DNA of 9,628 nt from Clostridium sp. UBA2485 (GTDB taxonomy: Bacteria > Bacillota > Clostridia > Clostridiales > Clostridiaceae): the NCBI RefSeq assembly GCF_002341865.1, contig NZ_DDOV01000073.1, positions 15,003-24,630 on the forward strand, read 5' to 3'. The notes under the pieces were generated by a model that was not told where the DNA came from, searched no databases, and was given only the letters and a program-made list of their open reading frames with translations. Within the stretch, counting starts at the first letter, position 1; each line of letters starts with the position of its first letter. Shown here piece by piece: positions 1 to 6,448 of the stretch. Both the position numbers and the translations under genes were made by a program.

Positions 1-1058
1 CTGCGAAGAAGAAATTAACAAGTAATTTCTTTAAAAGAGGTATATCTCTAGCTTTATTTTCAGGACTTGCCTATGGATTATACACGGCATTTCTAACTAT
101 GGGAATGACTAAAGGAGTTTGGGCAGACTGGTATGGCGCTAATACTGCTGGTTTATCAGCATTTGTGGTAGCATATTTACTTGCTGCAATTGGTAATGCA
201 ATAAACGATACATGTAGTGCTATTTGGGCTCTTTTATACTCAGGAGTTAAAGGAAAGTTTGGAGATTTTGTAAGATGTATTAACACTAAGCCAGGACGTA
301 TTATGATATTGGCAGCTCTTATAGGAGGACCTATAGCTGGTACTGCTTATGTTATAGCTATTCAAATGGCTGGTTCAATAGTAGTTCCAATTTCAGCTCT
401 TTGCCCTGCTATTGCTGCTATATTAGGTAAGATTTTATATAAACAAGAATTAAATAAACGTATGGCTTTTGGTATTGCTATATGTGTATTTGCTAGTTTC
501 TTAATTGGTAGTACAGGAATTAGTGGTGGTGCTTCAACAAGCACTTTAATTGGAATTTTAATAGCTATTATTGCTGCTCTTGGATGGGGATTTGAAGGTT
601 GTGTAGCTGGATATGGTTCAGCAATGATTGACCCTGAAATTGGTATTTGTATACGTCAAGTAACATCAGGCATAGCAAATTTATTCATCTTAGTTCCGAT
701 TTTTGGAATGATGGCTGGTGGAATTAATATTTCTACTGATCTTGTTGTACAAGCATTTACAAGTGGCCCTGCAATGGCTTGGTTTGCTTTAAGTGGTTTG
801 TTATCATTCATTACATTTATGACATGGTATGCTGGAAACAGTATGTGTGGAGCAGGACTTGGTACTTCATGTAATGCTACATATTCCTTCTTTGGGCCAC
901 TATTCTGCTTATTAGTATTAGGCGTATATGGTGGAATAGACGGATGGGCACTACCTTCTGTAGCTTGGATTGGAGCTGTAATAATGATGCTTGGTATCCT
1001 TACAATATCTATGAATCCACTTGATTTATTAAGAAGAAAAAAGATGGAGGTAGAATAG
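1..1058 (+). CDS. DMT/EamA-superfamily 10-TM transporter, 5' end missing
   Basis: Integral membrane transporter of the drug/metabolite transporter type. The frame is open from the window edge (first full codon at 3), and about 32 codons precede the first ATG at 99. They encode a basic stretch followed by the first half of a hydrophobic helix, so the ATG at 99 is internal and the true start lies upstream. Ten hydrophobic segments can be counted over the 351 visible residues. They are arranged as two five-helix halves, as in EamA proteins. A loop with a conserved-looking Gly-Lys...Lys-Gln-Glu stretch follows helix 4, and the C-terminus is short and basic (RRKKMEVE). The next gene follows without a gap, so the two are co-transcribed. 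Position beside a choline operon suggests uptake of choline or export of an amine (trimethylamine or a quaternary amine), but substrate and direction are inference. DMT-type membership is fairly sure; exact subfamily is not. Confidence 0.85.
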   Translation, partial: AKKKLTSNFFKRGISLALFSGLAYGLYTAFLTMGMTKGVWADWYGANTAGLSAFVVAYLLAAIGNAINDTCSAIWALLYSGVKGKFGDFVRCINTKPGRIMILAALIGGPIAGTAYVIAIQMAGSIVVPISALCPAIAAILGKILYKQELNKRMAFGIAICVFASFLIGSTGISGGASTSTLIGILIAIIAALGWGFEGCVAGYGSAMIDPEIGICIRQVTSGIANLFILVPIFGMMAGGINISTDLVVQAFTSGPAMAWFALSGLLSFITFMTWYAGNSMCGAGLGTSCNATYSFFGPLFCLLVLGVYGGIDGWALPSVAWIGAVIMMLGILTISMNPLDLLRRKKMEVE

Positions 1059-1325
1059 ATGAAACCGCTTAACTATGCAATTTTAAAATATTTTACTAGA
1101 GTTAAAGAAGCTTGCGCTGATGATGTTATAAGGGAACTAAAAGGAGAATATGGAAACTTTAAGGCACTAAAAAAGAACGCTGTAGTTAATGCTTTAATGA
1201 CAGCAGAAGCAAATGGTCTTATTGAAGAAACAAGATTTGAATTAGATAAGAATAAAGAGTTGAAGGTTTATTATCATGCTCATGAAGAAGGTGCAGCTAC
1301 AATTAATAAATATATCAATGATTAA
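1059..1325 (+). CDS. Small winged-helix-like protein, function unknown
   Basis: An 88-residue soluble protein. Its pattern fits a winged helix: a first helix near residues 4-18, a second at 19-30 (ADDVIRELKGEYG), a third at about 34-56 (ALKKNAVVNALMTAEANGLI), then a probable beta wing (about 57-72, rich in Glu, Lys and Tyr) and a short last helix. No membrane segment or ligand domain is visible. The ATG sits directly after the transporter TAG, with GGAGG at 1046-1050 eight bases upstream, so start and translational coupling are well supported. The fold suggests DNA binding, and the protein lies just upstream of the promoter and palindrome at 1439-1472. It could be a local regulator of the cut operon or of the transporter. 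A protein-protein role is also possible. I do not recognise a named family. Confidence 0.75.
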   Translation: MKPLNYAILKYFTRVKEACADDVIRELKGEYGNFKALKKNAVVNALMTAEANGLIEETRFELDKNKELKVYYHAHEEGAATINKYIND

Positions 1326-1377
1326 TTAGATAGAGTGAATCCCATAAATAGTTATTTTTAGTGTATATTTTATGAAT

Positions 1378-1415
1378 TAATTTTACTTGAAGCAACATGT
1401 AAGACAGTAAAATTA
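1378..1415. repeat. Inverted repeat, 10-bp perfect arms, 18-bp spacer
   Basis: The left arm TAATTTTACT (1378-1387) is the exact reverse complement of the right arm AGTAAAATTA (1406-1415). The left arm continues into TTTTACTT (1381-1388), which recurs inside the promoter palindrome at 1443-1450. The shared core suggests an auxiliary site for the same regulator. The arms are AT-rich, so chance is possible. Confidence 0.4.
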
Positions 1416-1438
1416 TTTGAAGATTTTTAAAATAAGGA

Positions 1439-1469
1439 ATATTTTTACTTTTCTGAAAAGGAAAAATAT
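1439..1469. promoter_or_regulatory. 31-bp near-perfect palindrome, probable operator
   Basis: The left arm ATATTTTTACTTTTC (1439-1453) and right arm GAAAAGGAAAAATAT (1455-1469) match at 14 of 15 positions as reverse complements, around a single central base at 1454. It covers the -35, the spacer and half of the -10 of the promoter at 1444-1472. A single-base centre and overlap with both promoter elements suit a dimeric repressor or spacer-binding activator better than an RNA hairpin. The regulator is not identified. The winged-helix protein just upstream and a regulator outside the window are both candidates. Confidence 0.6.
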
Positions 1470-1472
1470 AAT
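1444..1472 (+). promoter_or_regulatory. Sigma-A-type promoter for the shell/cut operon
   Basis: A -35-like TTTACT (1444-1449) is followed by a 17-base spacer and a consensus -10 TATAAT (1467-1472). Transcription would start near 1479, giving a leader of about 70 bases before the first shell gene. The promoter is embedded in the palindrome at 1439-1469. A weaker alternative is TTGAAG (1417-1422), 17 bases, TATTTT (1440-1445). Confidence 0.6.
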
Positions 1473-1546
1473 AAATTAAAAACATATATAAGTTATGTAA
1501 TTGAAAAAAAGTATACTGAGCTAAGAATAGGAAGGAGAAATTATCA

Positions 1547-1843
1547 ATGAGATATTATGGGGAAGAGGCTTTAGGCCTTGTAGAAACAGTTGGATTAGTC
1601 CCTGCACTTGAAGCTGCTGATAAAATGCTTAAAGCAGCTAATGTTGAATTAATTTCGTATGAAAATATTGGTTCAACTCTTGTAACAATTATGATAAAAG
1701 GTGATGTTGGTGCAGTAAAAGCTGCTGTAGAAGCAGGTGCTGAAGCAGCTGCTGCTATTGGAAAATTAACAGCACACAATGTTATGCCACGTCCTATTAG
1801 AGAAGTTGGAGATATTGTGTCAGTACACGATATTGATGCATAG
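1547..1843 (+). CDS. BMC-H microcompartment shell protein (PduA/EutM type), copy 1
   Basis: A 98-residue single BMC-domain protein that forms hexagonal tiles of the microcompartment shell. The family hallmarks are present in order: EALGLVETVG near the N-terminus, ALEAADKMLKAANVEL, the pore-side loop Asn-Ile-Gly-Ser-Thr (about residues 40-45), the strand and turn IKGDVGAVKAAVEAG, and the C-terminal MPRP. The pore loop differs from copy 2, so the two hexamers may pass different small molecules. The ribosome site AAGGAG (1532-1537) is nine bases from the ATG. It is the first gene after the promoter at 1444-1472 and 18 bases ahead of the second shell gene. The first residues (MRYYGEE) are slightly longer than in typical PduA. 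No signal peptide or membrane segment is seen. Confidence 0.95.
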   Translation: MRYYGEEALGLVETVGLVPALEAADKMLKAANVELISYENIGSTLVTIMIKGDVGAVKAAVEAGAEAAAAIGKLTAHNVMPRPIREVGDIVSVHDIDA

Positions 1844-1861
1844 AAGGGGAAGGATATACAT

Positions 1862-2170
1862 ATGGCAAGATATGAAGCTTTAGGATTAATCGAAACTTTT
1901 GGTCTAGTTTTTGCTTTAGAAGCAGCAGACGCTATGTGCAAATCAGCAAATGTTGAACTTATAGGATATGAAAATGTTGCATCAGGTTATATATCTGTAT
2001 TAGTTCGCGGTGATGTTGGTGCTTGTAGAACAGCAGTAGAAGCTGGTGTTGCAGCAGTTGAAAGCATGGAAGGTGGAAACCTTTATAGTTCAATAGTTAT
2101 ACCAAGACCACATCAAGATCTTGATAAGATAATAAAACGATATGCAATTCCAAATCCTATAACAGAATAG
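1862..2170 (+). CDS. BMC-H microcompartment shell protein, copy 2
   Basis: A 102-residue BMC-H shell protein, clearly paralogous to the gene just upstream: EALGLIETFG, LEAADAMCKSANVEL, VRGDVGACRTAVEAG and the terminal IPRPHQDLDKI. The pore-side loop reads Asn-Val-Ala-Ser-Gly, against Asn-Ile-Gly-Ser-Thr in copy 1. Copy 2 has two cysteines (in AMCKSAN and GACRT), which copy 1 lacks. It ends with a tail of about 20 residues past the PRP motif (HQDLDKIIKRYAIPNPITE), close to PduA/CmcA proteins. A GA-rich ribosome site (GGGGAAGG, 1847-1854) precedes the ATG. It is co-transcribed with copy 1 and the aldehyde dehydrogenase homologue 45 bases downstream. Which named Cmc or Cut shell protein it corresponds to cannot be settled from sequence alone. 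Confidence 0.95.
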   Translation: MARYEALGLIETFGLVFALEAADAMCKSANVELIGYENVASGYISVLVRGDVGACRTAVEAGVAAVESMEGGNLYSSIVIPRPHQDLDKIIKRYAIPNPITE

Positions 2171-2215
2171 GAAATAAAAATTTTTTCTAAGTAATAAATA
2201 AAAGGAGAGAGAAAA

Positions 2216-3709
2216 ATGAATATTATTGATAATGATTTACTCTCCATGCAGGAAGCTAGGATTCTTATTGAAAATGCTCGTGAAGCACAAAGAAAATTAG
2301 CAACCTTCCCACAAGAAAAACTTGATGAAATAGTTGCATGTATGACTGAAGAAATTGAAAAACATTTAAAGGAACTTGCAAAGATATCTAATGAAGAAAC
2401 TGAGTATGGAAAGTGGGAAGATAAATATATCAAAAATCAATTTGTATGCAAGTATCTAAAAGATAGACTTAAAGGCATGAAATGTGTAGGCGCAATTGAT
2501 GAGGATAAAATAAATAGGACAAGGGATGTTGGAGTGCCAATGGGGGTTATTATAGCCTTTTGTCCATCAACAAGTCCTGTATCTACAACTATATATAAGG
2601 CACTAATTGCAATTAAATCAGGAAATGCAATTGTATTTTCACCTCATCCAAGAGCTAAAAACGCAATTTGCAAAACACTTGATATTTTGATTAGAGCTGC
2701 AGAAAGAGTAGGACTTCCGGAAGGTGCTCTTGCATATTTGCATATAGTAACACCAGGTGGTTCATTAGAACTTATGAATCATAAAGATACTTCTCTTATA
2801 ATGAATACAGGAGTTGCAGAAATGCTTGATGCAGCCTATAAGTCTGGCAAGCCAGTAATCTATGGCGGCAATGGAAATGGTCCAGCTTTCATAGAGCGTA
2901 CAGCTAATATACCTCAAGCAGTTAAAGACATTATTGATAGTAAGAACTTTGATTATGGAGTTGTATCTGCAGCTGAACAATCAGTTGTTGTTGATAGCTG
3001 TGTTGCTACTGAAGTAAAACAAGAATTTATTAAAAATGGTGGATACTTTATGACAAAAGAGGAAGCTGAAAAGCTGGGATCTATCTTTTTTAATAAGGAT
3101 GGAAGTTTTGAAGAAGAACTGATTGGTAAATCGCCACAATTCTTAGCTAAATATGCTGGATTTAATGTTTCTCAAGATGTGAAAATTCTTATTTCACAGC
3201 AAAAGTTTGTTTCTAAAAATAACCCTTATTCAAGAGAAAAGCTTTGCCCTGTTTTAGCCTTTTATATAGAAGAGGACTGGATGCATGCTTGTGAGAAATG
3301 TATAGAATTGTTACTTAGTGAGCGATATGGACATACGCTTATTATACATTCAAAAGATGAAGAGGTTATTAATCAATTTGCACTTAAGAAACCTGTTGGA
3401 AGAATACTTGTTAATACTCCAGGAACTTTTGGAAGTATGGGGGCAACTACAAACTTATTTCCTTCAATGACTTTAGGGAGTGGCTCTGCAGGTGAAGGGA
3501 TGACTTCAGATAATGTCTCACCTAAAAATTTAATATATATCCGTAAAGTTGGATATGGAGTTCGTACAGTAGATGAAATTGTTAAAGCAGTAGACCATGA
3601 AGAAAATTCTACTTTTACAGTTTCAAATAACAAATTAAATGCAAATGAAATAGATAACTATAAACTGTTAGAGAGTATTTTGAAAAAAGTCCTAGATAAC
3701 TTAAAATAA
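2216..3709 (+). CDS. cutF: CoA-acylating aldehyde dehydrogenase homologue, catalytic residues apparently replaced
   Basis: A 497-residue member of the EutE/PduP/CutF/AdhE-type aldehyde dehydrogenases, which in microcompartments turn acetaldehyde, NAD+ and CoA into acetyl-CoA. Visible family blocks: the Rossmann-side segment IKSGNAIVFSPHPRAK (about 133-148), a Gly/Asn-rich nucleotide-side loop (GGNGNGPAFIERTANI), the active-site block GVVSAAEQSVVV (about 248-259) and the C-terminal block NTPGTFGSMGATTN. In active relatives the active-site block reads like GVICASEQS with a catalytic Cys; here that position is Ser251 (TCT, 2966-2968). The oxyanion-hole Asn of the T-N-P motif is also Ser (Ser120 in CPSTSP). 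The last 19 residues (about 479-497, NYKLLESILKKVLDNLK) form an amphipathic helix like an encapsulation peptide. Start: GGAG at 2204-2207, eight bases upstream. It is probably a pseudoenzyme or has a changed reaction. The symbol reflects locus position; a second, active CutF may lie downstream. Confidence 0.85.
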   Translation: MNIIDNDLLSMQEARILIENAREAQRKLATFPQEKLDEIVACMTEEIEKHLKELAKISNEETEYGKWEDKYIKNQFVCKYLKDRLKGMKCVGAIDEDKINRTRDVGVPMGVIIAFCPSTSPVSTTIYKALIAIKSGNAIVFSPHPRAKNAICKTLDILIRAAERVGLPEGALAYLHIVTPGGSLELMNHKDTSLIMNTGVAEMLDAAYKSGKPVIYGGNGNGPAFIERTANIPQAVKDIIDSKNFDYGVVSAAEQSVVVDSCVATEVKQEFIKNGGYFMTKEEAEKLGSIFFNKDGSFEEELIGKSPQFLAKYAGFNVSQDVKILISQQKFVSKNNPYSREKLCPVLAFYIEEDWMHACEKCIELLLSERYGHTLIIHSKDEEVINQFALKKPVGRILVNTPGTFGSMGATTNLFPSMTLGSGSAGEGMTSDNVSPKNLIYIRKVGYGVRTVDEIVKAVDHEENSTFTVSNNKLNANEIDNYKLLESILKKVLDNLK

Positions 3710-3714
3710 GAAAA

Positions 3715-3731
3715 TCATATTTAAAATATGA
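3715..3731. repeat. Short palindrome upstream of cutC
   Basis: TCATATTT and AAATATGA are perfect 8-bp reverse-complement arms around one base, in the 51-base gap between the aldehyde dehydrogenase homologue and cutC. It is purely AT-rich apart from one G:C pair per arm. It could be a weak protein-binding site or mRNA structure ahead of the cutC ribosome site, or chance. Confidence 0.3.
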
Positions 3732-3746
3732 AATACATTAAAGATT

Positions 3747-3763
3747 GAGGGGTAATAAATTTG
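3747..3763 (+). promoter_or_regulatory. Ribosome binding site that sets the TTG start of cutC
   Basis: GAGGGG (3747-3752) lies eight bases before the TTG at 3761. The first in-frame ATG is at 3791 and has no purine-rich sequence at the right distance. Starting at TTG gives exactly 846 residues and places the catalytic residues at the numbering known for the Desulfovibrio enzyme, which supports this start. Confidence 0.8.
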
Positions 3764-6301
3764 GATATTCGTGAATTTTCAAATATATTTATGGAAGCTA
3801 CTAAAAACATGTCTGATGAAGAACGCGCTAGTCTAATGAAAATGTTTGAGAGTGTTTCTAAAGAAATAACAAAAGAAGAGCCAGCTACTTTAAATGTTGC
3901 ACATGACAATAACGGTCAAATTCCTGATGGAATAACAGAGCGTCTAGTTAAGTTAAAGGAAACTTACTTAAAGCATGTTCCAGCAATAACAACTCATAGA
4001 GCAAGAGCTATCACTAAAATAGCTAAAGAAAACCCTGGTATACCTAAATCAGTTTTACGTGGTAAATGTTTTAAACATTGCTGTGAAACTGCACCACTAG
4101 TAATTCAAGACAATGAGCTTATAGTTGGAGCTCCAAATGGACAACCTCGTGCGGGAGCATTTTCTCCTGATATAGCTTGGAGATGGATGGTTGATGAAAT
4201 AGATACAATAGGAAATCGTCCACAAGATCCATTCTACATTTCAGAAGAAGATAAGAAAATTATGCGTGAAGAGTTATTCCCATATTGGCAGGGTAAATCA
4301 GTTGATGAATACTGCGAAGATCAGTATCGTGAAGCTGGAGTATGGGAGCTTTCAGGGGAATCTTTCGTTTCTGACTGTTCATATCACGCAATAAATGGTG
4401 GAGGAGACTCTAACCCAGGATATGACGTTGTATTAATGAAAAAAGGTATGCTTGATATAAAAAGAGAAGCAGAAGAAAAATTAGCTGAACTTAGCTATGA
4501 AAAACCAGAAGATATAGATAGAATATATTTCTATAAATCATTAATTGACACTGCTGAGGGTGTTATGATATATGCCAAACGTATGTCAGACTATGCTGCA
4601 GAACTTGCTGCAAAAGAAACTAACCCTAAGCGTAAAGCAGAATTATTAAAGATTTCTGAAATAAATGCTAGAGTTCCAGCACATAAGCCAAGTACTTACT
4701 GGGAAGCAATTCAAGCAGTTTGGACTATAGAATCATTACTTGTAGTTGAGGAAAATCAAACAGGTATGTCTATAGGACGTGTTGACCAATACATGTATCC
4801 ATTATATAAAGATGATATTGAAGCTGGACGTATGACTGATTTTGAAGCATTTGAATTATCAGGTTGTATGCTTATAAAAATGTCTGAGATGATGTGGATA
4901 ACAAGTGAAGGTGGTTCTAAATTCTTCGCAGGTTATCAGCCATTCGTTAACATGTGTGTAGGTGGTGTTACTAGAGAGGGCCGTGATGCTACAAACGACT
5001 TAACATATCTTTTAATGGACGCAGTTCGTCACGTTAAGATATACCAACCATCTTTAGCTTGCCGTATACACAAAGGATCACCACAAAAATATCTTAAAAA
5101 GATAGTTGACGTTATCCGTGCAGGTATGGGATTCCCAGCATGTCACTTTGATGATGTTCATATAAAAATGATGTTAGCTAAAGGTGTTTCTATAGAAGAT
5201 GCAAGAGATTACTGCTTAATGGGATGCGTTGAGCCACAAAAATCAGGAAGACTATATCAATGGACTTCTACAGGATACACTCAATGGCCTATATGTATAG
5301 AACTTGTTCTTAACCATGGTGTGCCACTATGGTATGGTAAGCAAGTATGCCCAGATATGGGAGACTTAAGCCAGTTTAAAACTTATGAACAATTCGAAGC
5401 TGCTGTTAAAGAGCAAATTAAATTCATTACTAAATGGACAAGTGTTGCTACAGTAATTTCTCAACGTGTTCACAGAGAACTTGCACCAAAACCACTTATG
5501 TCTATGATGTATGAAGGATGTATGGAAAATGGTAGAGGTGTAGAAGCAGGCGGAGCTATGTATAACTTTGGACCTGGAGTAGTATGGAGTGGTCTTGCTA
5601 CTTATACAGATTCTATGGCAGCTATAAAGAAATTAGTATTTGAAGAGAAAAAATATACTCTACAAGAAATGAACGAAGCTTTAAAAGCTGATTTCGTTGG
5701 ATATGAAAAGTTAAGAAAAGATTGCTTAGAAGCACCTAAGTATGGTAACGATGATGATTATGCAGATTTAATTGCTGCTGAGCTAATTAACTTTACTGAA
5801 CAAGAGCATCGTAAATATAAGACATTATATTCAGTGCTTAGCCATGGTACACTGTCAATCTCAAATAACACTCCATTTGGACAAATGACTGGAGCTACAG
5901 CAAATGGACGTAGAGCATGGTTACCTTTATCAGATGGTATAAGTCCATCACAAGGAGCTGACTTTAAAGGACCTACTTCTATAATAAAATCTGTTTCTAA
6001 AATGTCTTGTGAAGATATGAATATAGGTATGGTTCATAACTTTAAGTTGATATCTGGTCTTCTTGATACACCAGAAGGAGAACAAGGAATCATTACATTA
6101 TTACGTAGTGCATGTGCCCTTCAACTTGGAGAAGTACAGTTTAACTACTTAGATAACAAGACTTTAATAGAAGCTCAAAAACATCCAGAACAATATCGTG
6201 ATTTAATAGTTCGTGTTGCTGGATATAGTGCATTCTTTGTTGAGTTATGTAAAGACGTTCAAGATGAAATCATCAGCAGAACTATGCTTACACATTTTTA
6301 A
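3761..6301 (+). CDS. cutC: Choline trimethylamine-lyase (glycyl radical enzyme)
   Basis: Cleaves choline to trimethylamine and acetaldehyde by glycyl-radical chemistry inside the microcompartment. All residues known for choline binding and catalysis in the Desulfovibrio alaskensis enzyme are found here at the same numbers: Tyr208 and Asp216 (YHAINGGGD), Phe395 (QPFVN), thiyl Cys489 and base Glu491 (MGCVEPQ), Thr502 (QWTSTGY), and radical Gly821 in RVAGYSAFF near the C-terminus. This separates it from glycerol/propanediol dehydratases and pyruvate formate-lyase. The length (846) matches type I CutC. Residues 1 to about 50 precede the glycyl radical enzyme body and include an amphipathic segment (MDIREFSNIFMEATKNMS...) that may target the shell. 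Translation starts at TTG with a strong ribosome site. The gene uses more C-ending codons (AAC, TTC, GAC) and CGT than its neighbours, as expected for high expression. The activase CutD is encoded next, after a stem-loop. Confidence 0.98.
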   Translation: MDIREFSNIFMEATKNMSDEERASLMKMFESVSKEITKEEPATLNVAHDNNGQIPDGITERLVKLKETYLKHVPAITTHRARAITKIAKENPGIPKSVLRGKCFKHCCETAPLVIQDNELIVGAPNGQPRAGAFSPDIAWRWMVDEIDTIGNRPQDPFYISEEDKKIMREELFPYWQGKSVDEYCEDQYREAGVWELSGESFVSDCSYHAINGGGDSNPGYDVVLMKKGMLDIKREAEEKLAELSYEKPEDIDRIYFYKSLIDTAEGVMIYAKRMSDYAAELAAKETNPKRKAELLKISEINARVPAHKPSTYWEAIQAVWTIESLLVVEENQTGMSIGRVDQYMYPLYKDDIEAGRMTDFEAFELSGCMLIKMSEMMWITSEGGSKFFAGYQPFVNMCVGGVTREGRDATNDLTYLLMDAVRHVKIYQPSLACRIHKGSPQKYLKKIVDVIRAGMGFPACHFDDVHIKMMLAKGVSIEDARDYCLMGCVEPQKSGRLYQWTSTGYTQWPICIELVLNHGVPLWYGKQVCPDMGDLSQFKTYEQFEAAVKEQIKFITKWTSVATVISQRVHRELAPKPLMSMMYEGCMENGRGVEAGGAMYNFGPGVVWSGLATYTDSMAAIKKLVFEEKKYTLQEMNEALKADFVGYEKLRKDCLEAPKYGNDDDYADLIAAELINFTEQEHRKYKTLYSVLSHGTLSISNNTPFGQMTGATANGRRAWLPLSDGISPSQGADFKGPTSIIKSVSKMSCEDMNIGMVHNFKLISGLLDTPEGEQGIITLLRSACALQLGEVQFNYLDNKTLIEAQKHPEQYRDLIVRVAGYSAFFVELCKDVQDEIISRTMLTHF

Positions 6302-6448
6302 TTAAAAAGCTTAAAAAGAATATGTAACTTAAGAATTTTTATACTAAATTTTATAAAGGCTGTAATCTACAGAGGTGTTCTGTAGATTGCAGATTAAAGT
6401 TAAAGTATATATTAAAAATCAAAGTAAATGAACTGGAGAATGAATAAT
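6302..6448 (+). other. cutC-cutD intergenic region
   Basis: About 147 bases if cutD starts at 6449. The only clear structure is the stem-loop at 6360-6392. The rest is AT-rich with no clear promoter, and the cutD ribosome site GGAG is at 6435-6438. No tRNA or small ORF is supported. Confidence 0.6.
6360..6392 (+). other. Strong mRNA stem-loop between cutC and cutD
   Basis: Arms CTGTAATCTACAGA (6360-6373) and TCTGTAGATTGCAG (6379-6392) pair along 14 bp with one U-G wobble around the loop GGTGT. The sequence after it (ATTAAAGTT) has no U run, so it is not a standard rho-independent terminator. It probably protects the 3' end of abundant cutC mRNA or marks a processing or partial-termination site, keeping activase levels below enzyme levels. 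The structure is plain in the sequence; the role is inferred. Confidence 0.7.

Larger units (their letters stand above)
1326..1546 (+). other. Intergenic control region ahead of the microcompartment operon
   Basis: This is 221 bases between the winged-helix gene and the first shell gene, the largest gap in the window and distinctly AT-rich. It holds an inverted repeat with 10-bp arms (1378-1387 and 1406-1415), a 31-bp near-palindrome (1439-1469), a promoter (1444-1472) and a ribosome site AAGGAG at 1532-1537. No rho-independent terminator is visible after the stop at 1325, so transcripts from the transporter may read through. Frame 3 carries K/E/Y-rich codons interrupted by stops at 1362 and 1419 and ending at 1550. 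It could be a gene remnant but is probably just base composition. Confidence 0.7.

Noticed and set aside
99..101. ATG at 99 as the start of the transporter gene
   Set aside because: The frame is open back to the window edge and the upstream codons encode the first membrane helix, so this Met is internal and the gene is truncated by the window.
1326..1546. Riboswitch (for example cobalamin) in the leader of the shell operon
   Set aside because: No multi-helix conserved core or B12-box-like sequence is visible and the leader after the predicted start is only about 70 bases; the palindromes fit DNA sites better.
1555..1941. Reverse-strand open frames such as 1555-1941, 2113-2433 and 3373-3633
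   Set aside because: Each lies inside a well-supported + strand gene, has no recognisable protein motif or ribosome site, and is explained by codon composition of the real gene.
3761..6301. Identity as a glycerol/propanediol dehydratase or pyruvate formate-lyase
   Set aside because: The choline-specific residues (Tyr208, Asp216, Phe395, Glu491, Thr502) are all present, and the locus lacks propanediol-type enzymes.
6360..6392. Rho-independent terminator after cutC
   Set aside because: The stem is strong but is not followed by a run of T; the next bases are ATTAAAGTT.
6428..6430. ATG at 6428 as the cutD start
   Set aside because: No ribosome site precedes it and the GGAG at 6435-6438 lies downstream of it; ATG at 6449 has that site at ten bases. 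It cannot be excluded but is less likely.
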